DNA from: Cochliopodium minus
Lineage: Eukaryota > Discosea > Himatismenida > Cochliopodiidae
NCBI GenBank assembly: GCA_024220525.1
Contig: JAMYWO010000009.1
Coordinates: 222,627 to 274,533, forward strand
Direction of reading: 5' to 3'
DNA length: 51,907 nucleotides
Shown here: positions 10,805 through 22,269 of the stretch, piece after piece
Numbering within the stretch: position 1 is the stretch's first letter
How the letters are laid out: every line of letters starts with the position of its first letter
The notes under the pieces: generated by a model
Databases searched by the model: none
Told to the model about the DNA's origin: nothing
The model's input: only the letters and a program-made list of their open reading frames with translations
Made by a program: the position numbers and the translations under genes

Positions 10805-11773
10805 ATGGATGAGGAATATTTGAGAAATACAATTGAAAATATTTATAATTATATTTATTTAGAAGAAAAGTGTGATCATTATAATTATACTGATTATTTA
10901 AATCACAAAAAAAATTTTTTGAAAGAAGAAACTTTTGGTGAATTTTATATCAAATTAAAATTTGATTTATTGATATTGGCCAGAATAATTAAAGAGAGAT
11001 TAAATGAATCATTAAAATTAATACTCAGAAATTTCTCTTTGGAAGATTTGGAATCACTGATTGGTAATGTGAATTCTTTGAAGAATTTATTGAATAATTT
11101 CAAAGGAGATTTGGAAGAATCGACCAATATTAGGAAAAGAAAATTTAATAGAATTGAAGAAATATCTCATATAAGTAAAGAAATACCACAGAATGTTGAA
11201 AATATAGAACTTGATATTCCTAAAGAAAATGACAGACTCAATATAGAAATTAATTCAAATCTAATTACAGAAAATAAAAACTTGAATATCTTGGAACAAT
11301 TTGGCAAAGAAATAACTCTTCTTAATAAAAATATAATCCAAAAAAGATGTGGTAACTTCATTTCAAATGAAATAGAAGTAAAAATTGGAGAATCAGATAA
11401 AGAAAAAATTCAATTAATGTTCCAAAAAATGAAAGAAACCAAAATATATCATTCATATATTTTTGGTTATTATTTTAAAAATTTCAAAAAAGATAAAGAA
11501 GTTTCAAAATATAGATGTATCAAAGATTATTATGGAAGTTGTGTAGGGAGCGAAAGTAGTTATAAAAGAAACATTAGTATCTTTGAAATAATCTCATTGA
11601 TGCCTTCTCTATTGGTGGTGAAACATGAAAAATTAAATTTTACATTTCTCACAAAAAATAAGATAGAAGTAATGGATTATTTTAAAACTAGAATTACTGA
11701 ATTATCTGGAATAAATAGAATGGTTATAGAAGAATTGAAAAAAAAAAAAATTTTGATCTATGAGGAAATTTAA
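10805..11773 (+). CDS. 322-aa protein of the candidate element, function unknown
   Basis: A clean single-exon ORF from ATG to TAA directly after the hairpin repeats. Residues 1-100 are helical (Leu/Asn/Lys-rich) and 100-200 are polar, probably coiled coil and linker. The C-terminal ~120 residues look globular. Near 245-285 they contain YYGSCVGSESSYKRNISIFE followed by IISLMPSLLVVKHEKLNFTF, ending in a helical YFKTRITEL segment. The S..YKR.....E.I...P.LL.....L.F pattern resembles, from memory, small helix-turn-helix-like proteins that accompany some animal and protist DNA transposons ('RYxxxxxLLxRYPRLLxCxLSF'). That likeness is weak. Its place between the terminal repeat and the large gene suggests an accessory DNA-binding role, which is inference. 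Confidence 0.55.
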   Translation: MDEEYLRNTIENIYNYIYLEEKCDHYNYTDYLNHKKNFLKEETFGEFYIKLKFDLLILARIIKERLNESLKLILRNFSLEDLESLIGNVNSLKNLLNNFKGDLEESTNIRKRKFNRIEEISHISKEIPQNVENIELDIPKENDRLNIEINSNLITENKNLNILEQFGKEITLLNKNIIQKRCGNFISNEIEVKIGESDKEKIQLMFQKMKETKIYHSYIFGYYFKNFKKDKEVSKYRCIKDYYGSCVGSESSYKRNISIFEIISLMPSLLVVKHEKLNFTFLTKNKIEVMDYFKTRITELSGINRMVIEELKKKKILIYEEI

Positions 11774-12703
11774 ATTCTCATAAAATCCATTAAATTTTGT
11801 GATAATACCTCCACGTTGTACACAAGAAAATATTGCATATTAAACAATTTATTTTTATAAATACTTTTGGAAAAATAAAAAAAAATTAAAGTAAAATGCA
11901 AGAAAAAAAAATTAGTATTCAGATGAAAAATCAAAAGAAAACAGTTTACATGCTCAGTGATTTGACAATAACAAGTAAAAATAATACCTTTTAAAAATAA
12001 AGAAACAAAAATTTTTATCGAATTAAATATTAACATGACAAGATAAATCTAAATTAAAAAAAAAACAGCAACCATCAATTGAAAAAAAATAACTATAATA
12101 GTATAATTAACTAGTTGACATTTATAAAGAAGTATAAATTATTTAAAATGAGTGAATATCTATCACATAATCAATTTTATCTCGTCACCAACGTTAAATT
12201 TTTTTTGAATTAAGATATATTTACCTAATAAAAATAATAAATAGATTGAATAGTTTGATTGTAAATAAGAAAGATAATATCAATCTATAAAAAGTTTATT
12301 TGTTCCCATCTTTTATAACGATATTTTTGATGGAAAATTCATGGAAATCATCTCCAACAGATACTTCAACATTGAATAATTAATTAATTTTCATTGAACA
12401 ATGCTATCCAAATATTAGAATAAAGATATAATACCTGACCATTATTTTGAGTTATCTATTTTTTTCCACATTATAACATTCAAATATAAATAATCGATGG
12501 TCTCACAATTAAATCATTTTACACATCATCATTTTTTTATTTGAATCAATATCTATGAAAAAAAAATTTTAACGGTTTTTACACTATGAAAATTATTGAT
12601 AAAGAGATCCAAATTATCTTTTGTTTACTATAGAAGAAATTAATAAGATAACCAATAAAACAATTTTTTTTTTACAAATAAATGAACAAAATACTTAAAT
12701 AAA
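11774..12703. other. AT-rich interval, possible minus-strand exon remnants
   Basis: No gene that I can support. Three minus-strand GGTATTAT motifs (near 11806, 11988 and 12433) look like splice donors. The minus strand at about 12300-12380 has a short open stretch, FNVEVSVGDDFHEFSIKN, that looks coding, and FNVGDEIKLIM lies near 12180-12200. These may be remnants of a beta-rich protein gene, but no frame extends beyond about 25 codons. Confidence 0.25.
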
Positions 12704-15700
12704 ATGATTATGTTTAAAGGTAAATCCTCCAAGGAAAGTTCCAATGAAAGAAATGCAATTCTAAAAATAGATTATCATCATAAAAAACTGGAAATTCCTC
12801 TTGATATGAATGAGACATTACTATCAGTAAAAATCGAAACTCAAACCTCTGAACCTTTTTTTCTCTGTAAAAAAGGAAATCAATTGCTACTTTTTTCCGA
12901 AAAAAAAATGAACATTAAAAATCAAAGTGGGATAAGTTTATTTGGGAAAAATTGTTCCTTTTTCCTCAAGAATATTCCTGAAAACATTACAGTGATAACA
13001 CATTATAATTGTGATTATCGTTTTATTTCTATGAAACATCAACTTGAAGAAAAAAAGATGGTAGAAGAGTTATATAGGTTGAGTAAAGATGTGAAAGTGA
13101 AAGATTTGTTTTTATTCGAAGAAAATACTTACTTTATTGAATTCCGTAAAAGTTATTCTGCAATGAAATATTTTTCCGAAAGTAGTCTTTTCGCAATTGA
13201 AATAAATTTGACAAATGCTCTTCCTTTTAAAAAATTAAAAAAACTTGGAAATGAAGCATTATTTGAAGCGAAAGAGAGAATGGAGAAGGAAATATTGGAG
13301 AAAGAGAGATGTGAGAAACAAAAATTCGAGGAAGAAAGATTGAAAAAGGAGATAGAAAGATTAGAAAAAATAGAACAAGAGAGATTAAAAGAGAAATTAG
13401 AAAGTTTGACTCGATTAAAGAAGGGATCAGAGGAAGAAAGAATAGAAAAAGAAAGATCAGAGGTAGAAAGAAAAAAAATGTTAGAAAAGGAGGGATCAGA
13501 GAAAGAAAGATTACAAGAAAAGATATTCAAATTGGATAAGGAATTATTAAAGAGAAAGGTGAATGAGAAAGAGGATAGGGAGGAAGAGAAACTTATAAGG
13601 GAAGGAGAGATCAGAGATCATATCTCAAATATAAGGATGGGCGATGGAAAAGATTTGAGTAAAGGAAAGTCTACAATCAACCAAAAAATAGGAGCGAGAA
13701 AGTACAAAAAAGTAAAGGGAAGAAAAGGACAATTCAGTAAAAAAGTGTTTTTTAAAATTCCAAAAATCAAAATACCCAAAATTGATAAAAATGAGAAGCA
13801 AGATTGCAAAGAGAAACCGAAAGTGATGAGTCATGATTGTGGAAAACAAACTCCCTCTAAGATGAGGGAGAAAAAGCAAGATAATGTCCCAACAAAAATC
13901 AAAAGAGTTTGGATTCAGAAATTGAATAAAAACAAAAAAAGAAAAAGAAACATTTCTAAACAAAAAAGAATAGTAAAGAACAAGCAAAGAAGATTGAAAA
14001 AATTTGTATGTAATTCTCCTTTGAATAAATCACCAAAGAATAAACTACCTCAAAGTAAAAATACTTCTCCACCAATTTGTGATAAAACAAAGTTTGCTTC
14101 AAAAAATCCAAAATCTTCTAGCCTCAAGATGGATTTTTCTTTGTCAGATCCTCAATTTTTTTCTCCACCAAATTATAAAGAAAATAAAGGGAATGAATCT
14201 CCTTCAACTCCACAATCAACCTCCCCCGTTACAGTTAAAATGTCACCCATTTCTCTCAATAAAAAAGATAGGTAATATTGATTTAAATTATTTTTTTAAT
14301 GAATAATTATTATTAATATAGATTGAGACAGATTATCAGAAAACAAAAAAAAAAAAGAAATGGAACATATGTTCCATTCTTTGATGATATCTATCCAAAA
14401 CTGATAAAGAATACAACTTTTGAAATAATAATGAATGGAATTTTCGATCATGCTGTTAGTTATTTTCTTGAAAGCGATTATGATCAAGCTTTTTCTAGAT
14501 TCCAGTATTTAGAAAATTTTGGTGATGCATCTTCTTTAAATAATATTGGATACATGTCTGCTCTTGGATTGGGAGTGACACAAAATCTTCCTCTTGCTAG
14601 AAAATACTTTCAAATGGCTGCAAAACTTGATAACAAATCTTCTATGCAAAATCTCAAAAAAATGGATGGAAGAATCTACTTGACATTAGAATCTTGTAAT
14701 GATTATTTTAAAAATCAATTTCATTTTGATGGTTCTAGAAACAATCCATTTAAAGAATCTCTTCCATCACTATTTCGCACATCCGATCTCATCATCGATT
14801 CATTTTTTTGCTCTTCAAAATTTCAATGTGGATGTACTTGCTTAACTTGTGAGAAAAGAACAAAGTCAGGAGAGTTTACCATATTTCTTGACTTGCCCAA
14901 TAATAAGAGATTTGTAATTTTAGGAAGAAAGGATGATAAAATTTTAGATATGAAAAAATTTATTCTTTTGAAATCAAATATTAAAGTTGAAGATCAACAA
15001 ATCAAACTCGAAGGGAAATTGTTGGACAATGAAACTTTGTTTGAAAACTTAGATATTTCTCAAAACACAATACTTACTTTGGAGACAAATGAAAACTTTA
15101 ATTTTAAAGAAGATCTTCTTGTGATTCGAGCTCCCAACCAAGATTTCTTTTGTTTTCAGTTTTACACAGAAAAGGTAAGTTTTTTTATTAAATTAAAAGT
15201 TTTGAAATTTATAAATTTAAAAAGGGATTGAATGAGTTGAAGAACAAAATTCAAGACATTTTTGGTATTGAACAATCGAAACTAAAAATATTTCTTAATG
15301 AAAAACTTTTAAATGATAATATTCCTTTATCTGATTTAAACATTAATCATGAATCCAAATTGTCTTTTATTTACCAAAATGAAATAATCAATCTTCAAAA
15401 CCAAACAGATAAACTTGGAATTAAAAAAATTCAAGTTTTTGTCAAATCCATGAATGAGATTCTTTTAATCAATACTTTTAACAATAACAACGTTGCTTCT
15501 TTCAAAGAAGAAATATTTAAAAAGATTCAAATAAAATCAAAAGATTGGTATCTAAACTTCAATGGGAAATTGCTTTCGTGCGATGAACATGAACTATCTT
15601 TTTATGGAGTTCAAGAAGGATCAACATTAGACCTAAAATTGAAAATTGTGGGTGGCATGAAAAAAAATAAAAGAAACGAAATATATTCCAACAAAGAACC

Positions 15701-18700
15701 AACCCCAAAAAGATTGGCTAATGAAAATAATAATAACAATAATAATCTTCCAGTAAAAAACGATAATTTCCCAAATCTTAACAATAATACACACCAAAAC
15801 AATCCGTCAGTCAATAATCTCGTTCAACAAACCATTAACATACAAATGAATGATAATCATATTAATACTCAACCTACTTTTCAAACTTTTGATTTACATG
15901 AGATAACCAATGATAATAATGATTCCTTTCTTTTTGGTGATTCTACTTTCAATATATCATTAACTTCTAACAATGATCTACCAACATACTATTCATCGCC
16001 CAACAACATAAATCATGAAATACACCAAAACATAAATCATGAAATACACCAAAACATTCCACCTTTTAAAAATATCCTTGAAAATGGAAATGATAATAAT
16101 AATCATCCACAGAAATCCCCAAAAAATATAAAACTACCAATCAAGAAAAATTCAGTAAGTCAAACAATACCAAAATACAAAACCCGAAATTTTTCCAAGA
16201 ATTTGAACAACATTTTTCCATCAACGAAACATCCTGGATATTCTTCAATTCAAAATAATATCTCTTTCAATAATAACATCAATTTAACTCCCTCGAATTC
16301 AAGCAATATTAATAGCTTTAATTTAAATATCACTTCTCAATCCCCTCCTAATGTCTTTCCTTCAGTCCATCCTAATCCCAACACTAGCTCTTCTTTAAAT
16401 CATAATCTTTATAAAAACTTCTTCAACAATAATAACAACAATAATAACAATAATAATAACAATAATAACAATAATAATAACAATAATAATAATAATAATA
16501 ATAACAATAATAATAACAATAATAATAATAATAATAACAATAATAACAATAATAACAATAATAATAACAATAATAATAATAACAATAATAANNNNNNNNN
16601 NNNNNNNNNNNNNNNNNNNNNNNNNNNNNNNNNNNNNNNNNNNNNNNNNNNNNNNNNNNNNNNNNNNNNNNNNNNNNNNNNNNNNNNNNNNAACAATAAT
16701 AATAATAATAATAACAATAATAACAATAATAACAATAATAATAACAATAATAATAATAACAATAATAATAATAACAATAATAACAATAATAATAATAATA
16801 ACAATAATAATAATAATAATAATAACAATAATAACAATAATGCTCCCTCTCAAATTCCTCATATTTGGCCGAATAGAAACCCTAACAACAATAACTTTAT
16901 TGATAACAATCTTCACATCATTTCAAGAGAGATGCTTGTTTTCAATAAAAATCAAATAGTGAGAAATGATGATAATTATTACTTTCTTTTGGTAAAAAGT
17001 ACTGGAAGAATTTTTGTAAATAACCGTAATATTGATTTCAATGGGATTTTTGATAAAGAAGCCTTATCAAGTTTTCAAAACGATGATCAATTTAAAAAAT
17101 TGAACATAATTACCAGATCTAGTATAAATGAAAACGATCATGAATTCTCGAAAAAGAAAGATTGGTACATTTCTCTTGACCTCGCTTCTAATTTACTTGA
17201 TTTAAAAAACTCACTATGGAGTAGTGCAGTTGGTCAATTGTTTCTCAAAAATAGATACAAAAAATTCGTGATTAATGAAGGAATCCAAAGACCACATAAA
17301 AGTAAATTTTATTCAAATATTTTAATTTTAAATAATATGATATCCAAAAAGTAGGAAGGCCAAAAACTCCACATAATAAATACATAAGCGAAAAATACAT
17401 GATTAAATACCCAAATTATAGTAAATATACAAAAAAAATAATAGAGAAAGATCAGAAAAATGAAGATAGCCAACAATATTTCAATCAATTCATGAATCAA
17501 TGTATTAATTTAAATTTGAATCCTGCATTGGTATTCATTTTCAACTTTTTATTTAAATTAAATTTTTAAAATAATCTCTTTTAAATCAAGGTATTTTTGA
17601 TCTACTTAAATGAATTCCAAGACGAAAACATCAAGAATTCTTGTTTATTTTCCATGAGAGGATATTTGCAAAATTTAAAACTAGATGATAATCTAATTCT
17701 CAACATAGAAAACATTGAAAAACATTTCAAAATAGATTTCCAAGAAAAAGACGTCCCATTTCTATTAACAACTTTTATGAACACGCTTTCAGAAAAAACT
17801 TTACAAAATCTGAGAAATAGTTCTAAAATTTTGGCAAGTGTTCTCCCTACCAGGGATGGTTTGTCATACATGAAACAAAAGATTAGATCTGTAATATTGC
17901 ATATATTTGATGTAAAACCAGTTGTAGCCATTAAAATAGATCGAGGCAATTTAGAAGAAGAAGAAGAAATTATTCCTAAAGTCAACCCAAAGAAAGTCCC
18001 CAATAATAACTATCCTTCAAACACTTTTAGTACTCCTACAAAAACTATTCATAAACTTTCTACTTTTCAAAACTTTCCATTAAATCCAAACAACCCTTCC
18101 AACTCCATTACAACCTCGACACCTCCCTCTCATACTCCTTCTCTCTTCCAATCTCCTTCTCTCTCCCAAATTCCTTCTCTCTCCCAAACTCAATCTTCCT
18201 CTCAAATTCCTTCTCTTTCACAAACTCCTTCTCTTTCACAAACTCCTTCTCTTTCACAAACTCCTTCTCTATCCCAAACTCCTTCTCTTTCACAAACTCA
18301 ATCTCTCTTCCAACCTACCATAAATTATGTTTCTCAAAACATTTCTTTAAATAATACTGCTCCTCAACTTCCTTCTCAAAACCCTTCTACTCCAAATACC
18401 CCTTTAAAAAGAACACCAAAACAAGAAAACCCTCTCAGATTGAAATTTAAAGAGTGTTTAAAACAAACAACAAATAATCCAATTTTGTTTGGCAAATCAA
18501 AAATTAACGATCATGAAATTGAAAATGTCAATAGCTGCTATATTCCAACAACTGTAAATCCAAAAGATATAAAACCTTCAAATGGAGCCTCAGCAAATAT
18601 TAAAAGAATAATAATCCTAAAATTAACATCACTTAAGGTTTGCAATATCATAAATGATGAGACAAAAAGAGTTGGTGTGAAAGTTCATAAAGATCAAGCT

Positions 18701-20867
18701 ACTTGTGAAGGAAATAATGTTACCAATTATTCTTTAACTATTATGGTGGAAGGGAAAGAACAATCAGAGATGAACTATTGTTGCTTTTCTCAAATTAGAA
18801 TCGAAGAGAGTGAATGTAATGGTAACTCTGAACAATTTTTCAAAGAATTCAAAGAAATAAAATCGGTCACCCTCCTTGATAATCATCGGATTGATATTGA
18901 AAACATTACAAGTTTGGATCTTAAAAGTACAAGAGCAATAACAACCCCAATTTTAAGGAAAATTGTTGTGAACAAAGATGGTACTGTTGAATTTAAAACT
19001 TTAGAAGAAGGAAATTTATTTGGGAAATGGTCTTGGTTAAGAAAATGTATTTATTGTTGTTCACAAACAACATGTAAAGAGCACTCTAAGTATCACTTTC
19101 AAAAATCAAAAAAAGATATTCCCTTTTGCCCTACATGTTTATCATCTTTTTCTAATTATGGAGGCTTCTTTAAAATGAATCCTGAGTTTATTTCAAGTGT
19201 GTTTGAATTGATTGAAATGTGCCCCGATGATTTGCATCTCGACATGAGAGTAGTTGAAGAAATAATCAGAGACATTGCTTTTATGTGTTATAGAGCGCAT
19301 GGAAATTTTTCTTTCTTCAATAAATGTTGTGAAGAATTTGGATGGATAAATTTTGCTGCCAAACCATTGAACAACAAAACATGTGATTCCAAGTTTGATA
19401 TAGTCCTCTCGAGACTTAAACGAGAAGAACAACTCAAAATATTCCAAAAAGAAAGATTCAAAAAATTTATTGATAAATTGTGCAATGATGAATCAATGAA
19501 GAAGATGATTCCCGAGATTTTTGAAAATGATTACAAAGCAACTTTGAAATACTGTATTAATAAAGTTATTCCTTCTTTTTCTACGGTGCCTCATGTCAGA
19601 GAAACATTTGAAAATGGAGAGAAAAAACATGATTATAAGCCTAGAAAAATCTATCCTTTTGATGATCCTCTTTCTTCTCCTTTTGATAAAATTGATAAAA
19701 TAGAAGAATATAACACCAAGATTGTAGAGTTGAATTCTGAAATCGAAAAAGAAGAAAAAAAAGAGAGAAAAGATGTTGAGAAAATAAACAAATTAGATGG
19801 TGAGAAATCAAAATTAAAAAAAGAAAACATTTTGATCATTCAAGAAATACATAAAGAAAAAAAAAAATTCCTAAAAGAAAAAATTGAAAAAATTAAAAAT
19901 ATTGAAGATATGGTTGAAGATGAAAATTGTGGATTTGAAAAGTCTAAAATAAAAGAAATAAAAATTTTTAAAATTGGAAAAGAAGAGTTGATAAAAAATA
20001 AACTATCAATTGAAGAAATGATTTTAAATAATGATACCTCTGTGGTGGAGAAATGGAGTAAGATTTTTTATTTTTGAATAAAAATAATTATTACTATTTT
20101 TAGAAAATTTGCTTGTAGTTTTGATCGATGATTTAGGGGAGATTTTAGAAAAAATAAGATATGGAATTATTTCTTTAGATGCTCAATCTATAAAAACTCA
20201 AAAGCTACTAGATAAATACCAGTTAAGAGAAAAAGGATTATCTCCCACAAAAATAGAACATCATGATGAAAAAAAAGATCGAGGCTTTTATAGATCAGAA
20301 GAAGACAAATTTCAATTAAAAATTTTGGTTTGGATGCATAGAATGAGATCTGTTATTCCTGAAATCTCTGGTGAATATATTCATATCATTACCAACCACA
20401 TAGTTGCTTTCCTTTATAAGTATGGGAACTTAAAAAGGATGGAAAATCAAACAACAGAGAGAAAACACTCACACATGGAATTAGTTTCAATTCGAGCCAC
20501 CAACAATGGGAAACCTTATAAAGATCCTACCCTTATGGAACACAAAAACATCTTTAACACATCTTTTCTATCCTCATCTGCAATATTGTTACATGATCTA
20601 TCAGTTGATATCTTGAGACTTATGGTAATTGTTGATCATCTTTCAAAGGTCGAAATAGGACAAGAAACTTCTGCTTATTCAAATCAATTGGGTTTAAAAA
20701 AAGAAATTTTCCCTTTTTTCGAAATGACATCAAAACATTCCAAATTAGTAACCGATGTGAAAACTGAAATTAAGAAGTTTTTTAATTTTAAAATTGAAGA
20801 ATTAGATGAAAACGATAACTTGATTTTTACTGGAGATGAAGATGATATCATTATAGAAGAAAATTAA
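12704..20867 (+). CDS. Giant SEL1/ubiquitin-like/transposase-like protein, ~2,634 aa
   Basis: Six exons join in frame: 12704-14271, 14322-15174, 15225-17301, 17355-17530, 17591-20057 and 20104-20867. Order: N-terminal globular part (1-190), charged coiled coil (190-310), Lys-rich region to ~450, SEL1-like repeat (~568-635, DASSLNNIGYMSALGLGV), and UBL domains at ~709-780, ~788-860 and ~875-950. The third UBL ends LKLKIVGGM, close to ubiquitin's C-terminus. A poly-Asn run (~1208-1350, containing a 100-N gap) and an SLSQTP repeat follow. The last ~850 residues carry Cys/His clusters (CIYCC...C..H, FCPTC), PDDLHLDMRVVEEIIRDI, and EYIHIITNHI...YGNL...NQTTERKHS. From memory this spacing recalls RNase-H-fold transposase-like proteins of animals and protists with DxLHLxLR and HxxxxFL...E blocks. 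Nuclear DNA transposition is inferred, not shown. Confidence 0.7.
16427..16841 (+). repeat. AAT/AAC microsatellite encoding poly-Asn, with assembly gap
   Basis: An uninterrupted AAY trinucleotide run inside exon 3 of the giant gene, encoding only Asn. It is broken by exactly 100 N at 16592-16691, the usual placeholder for a gap of unknown size, so the true tract length and reading phase across it are unknown. AAT and AAC are irregularly mixed, which argues for purifying selection on Asn or an old repeat rather than a very recent expansion. Confidence 0.95.
18127..18306 (+). repeat. 18-bp tandem repeat encoding SLSQTP
   Basis: Repeats of ccttctctttcacaaact and variants encode tandem Ser-Leu-Ser-Gln-Thr-Pro hexapeptides within exon 5 of the giant gene. 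The middle copies are identical at the DNA level and outer copies diverge (SLFQSP, SLSQIP, SLSQTQ), the usual gradient of a minisatellite that expands in the centre. It forms part of the disordered linker between the UBL/poly-Asn region and the Cys-rich C-terminal domain. Confidence 0.9.
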
Positions 20868-21954
20868 ATTAAAAAAAAAAAATTGGTTTTATTCTTTAGA
20901 TAATAAACATAACAAATAAGTGATTTTTAAACAATATAATTTGGGAAAAAGGAACAAAAATGAGGTATAAATGGTAATTAAATGTTTTTAAACTTCATCA
21001 TCTTATATAATGAAACTTTTTAACAAAAAGAAGTTTTAATGAATACATAAAAAACTGAAATTCAAGAAGCATTTGCACTTTTAAGAGTAGATTATTTGAA
21101 ATGAGTTAATATCAAAAGTCATTCAAGAAAAAGAGGTAAATAATATTCTTTATACATTCACTATTTTTATTTCATATTCTTTTTCCACATCAAAATGAAG
21201 TGATTAACTTTAAAAAAAATTCTTTGCAATTCCAATATACACCAATCGAAAATAACAAATAATAAATATATTTTATTTGAGGTTATATTTTGATTTTTAT
21301 TTATCTTGTTGAAAATATTTGTTTGGATCACATTTTTAAAAGAAAAAATCATTTCTCCTTATTAACTTATTTTTGATCCCATCGTAAAATCAACGAGATA
21401 TATCTTTCATTTATGGATAGAGAATATAAAAATAATCAAATTATATATAATTACCTTCGATTGAAAGAAATATTCATTAAATCTCTCGAGATTTTAATTT
21501 TGAATGGTTTATTCTCTTTCATTTTACTAGATTTTGATGTGAACATATATGTTCCACGTATTTTATATTTGCAAAAAAATAATAATATGATTGATTTAAA
21601 TCATATTCACAAAGTGTATTGCACTTAATTATAACATCTTGTTCCTATAAATCTATCAAACCTTATATACTCTTCATCTTATTTTATTTTTATTTTATTT
21701 GATTAAAAATTTATAGAGTAGGTTTGAAAAATTAATCAAAGCTTCAATATTTTATGAAAACAAATTAAAATCTTTAAATTTTTGTGTTATAAAATCTTAA
21801 TTTCAACATTATTTAAAACTGTTATTGTAACTTTTGATTACAAAAATCGGAACAAAGTTTATTTATGTTCTTACTGTTCACAACAAGAGAACAACTCCAT
21901 TTATCCACCAAAACATTACTGTTTACACTTCAACATTCTTCAATCGAATTAATA
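20868..21954. other. Non-coding right arm of the candidate element
   Basis: AT-rich sequence between the stop codon of the giant gene and the right-end repeat. A 71-codon plus-strand ORF (21413-21628) and short minus-strand frames are of low complexity and lack splice partners, so I do not call a gene. Confidence 0.5.
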
Positions 21955-22020
21955 GTTCCTCTTGGGTTCACTAGAACCTTAAGAGAGGATTATACTTTCC
22001 TCTGATGTTCACTCTGACAA
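21955..22020. repeat. Right-end degenerate copy of the hairpin repeat, inverted
   Basis: The sequence runs gttcctcttgggttcactag, aaccttaagagagg, attatactttcctctga, tgttcactctgac. Its reverse complement aligns with about 1.5 units of the left array (10585-10770): gtcagagtgaac, agagga, cctctcttaaggt, agtgaaccc, aagagga. Divergence is higher than among the left copies. The opposite orientation is what terminal inverted repeats of one element would show. Confidence 0.65.
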
Positions 22021-22076
22021 AAGATTAAAAAAGCATCAAATAAATTTGCATTTATCAAATTTTACAATCATGATTT

Positions 22077-22119
22077 TTTTTTCACATTTATCTTTTTGAT
22101 CAAGATAAATGTGAAAAAT
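22077..22119. repeat. Strong hairpin
   Basis: The arm ttttcacatttatctt is followed by the 7-nt loop tttgatc and the perfect complement aagataaatgtgaaaa, giving a 16-bp stem that could be extended by flanking T/A pairs. It lies about 55 bp outside the right-end repeat of the candidate element. It could be a terminal structure, a small foldback repeat, or chance in AT-rich DNA, though 16 contiguous pairs is long for chance. Confidence 0.7.
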
Positions 22120-22269
22120 TTTCAACATCTAATATCCACCTTTATTTTTTCAATCAACCATTTTTTTTTATTTTTCTTTTGAAAAAAATTCCACTAAATT
22201 TTACATTCAATCATGATTGATCTCATTAAAATGTTGCTCGTTGATTAAAATTGAACTTTTATAATTTGA

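Larger units (their letters stand above)
10585..22020. mobile_element. Candidate ~11.4-kb DNA transposon or domesticated element
   Basis: The left boundary is the tandem hairpin array (10585-10770). The right boundary is a related sequence at 21955-22020 whose reverse complement shares gtcagagtgaac, agaggaaa and cctctcttaaggt with the left unit, so the two ends are in inverted orientation. Between them are two plus-strand genes: a 322-aa ORF starting 35 bp after the left array and a six-exon gene for a ~2,634-aa protein with UBL domains and a transposase-like C-terminal part. PLAT gene fragments flank both sides, consistent with insertion into decaying sequence. Not shown: target-site duplication, exact ends, or other copies. 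The transposon reading is inference from the end symmetry and the protein pattern. Confidence 0.45.

Noticed and set aside
16395-16916. Minus-strand ORFs of poly-Ile and poly-Leu (142-173 codons)
   Set aside because: They are the antisense frames of the AAT/AAC tract that encodes poly-Asn in the giant gene and have no independent coding features.
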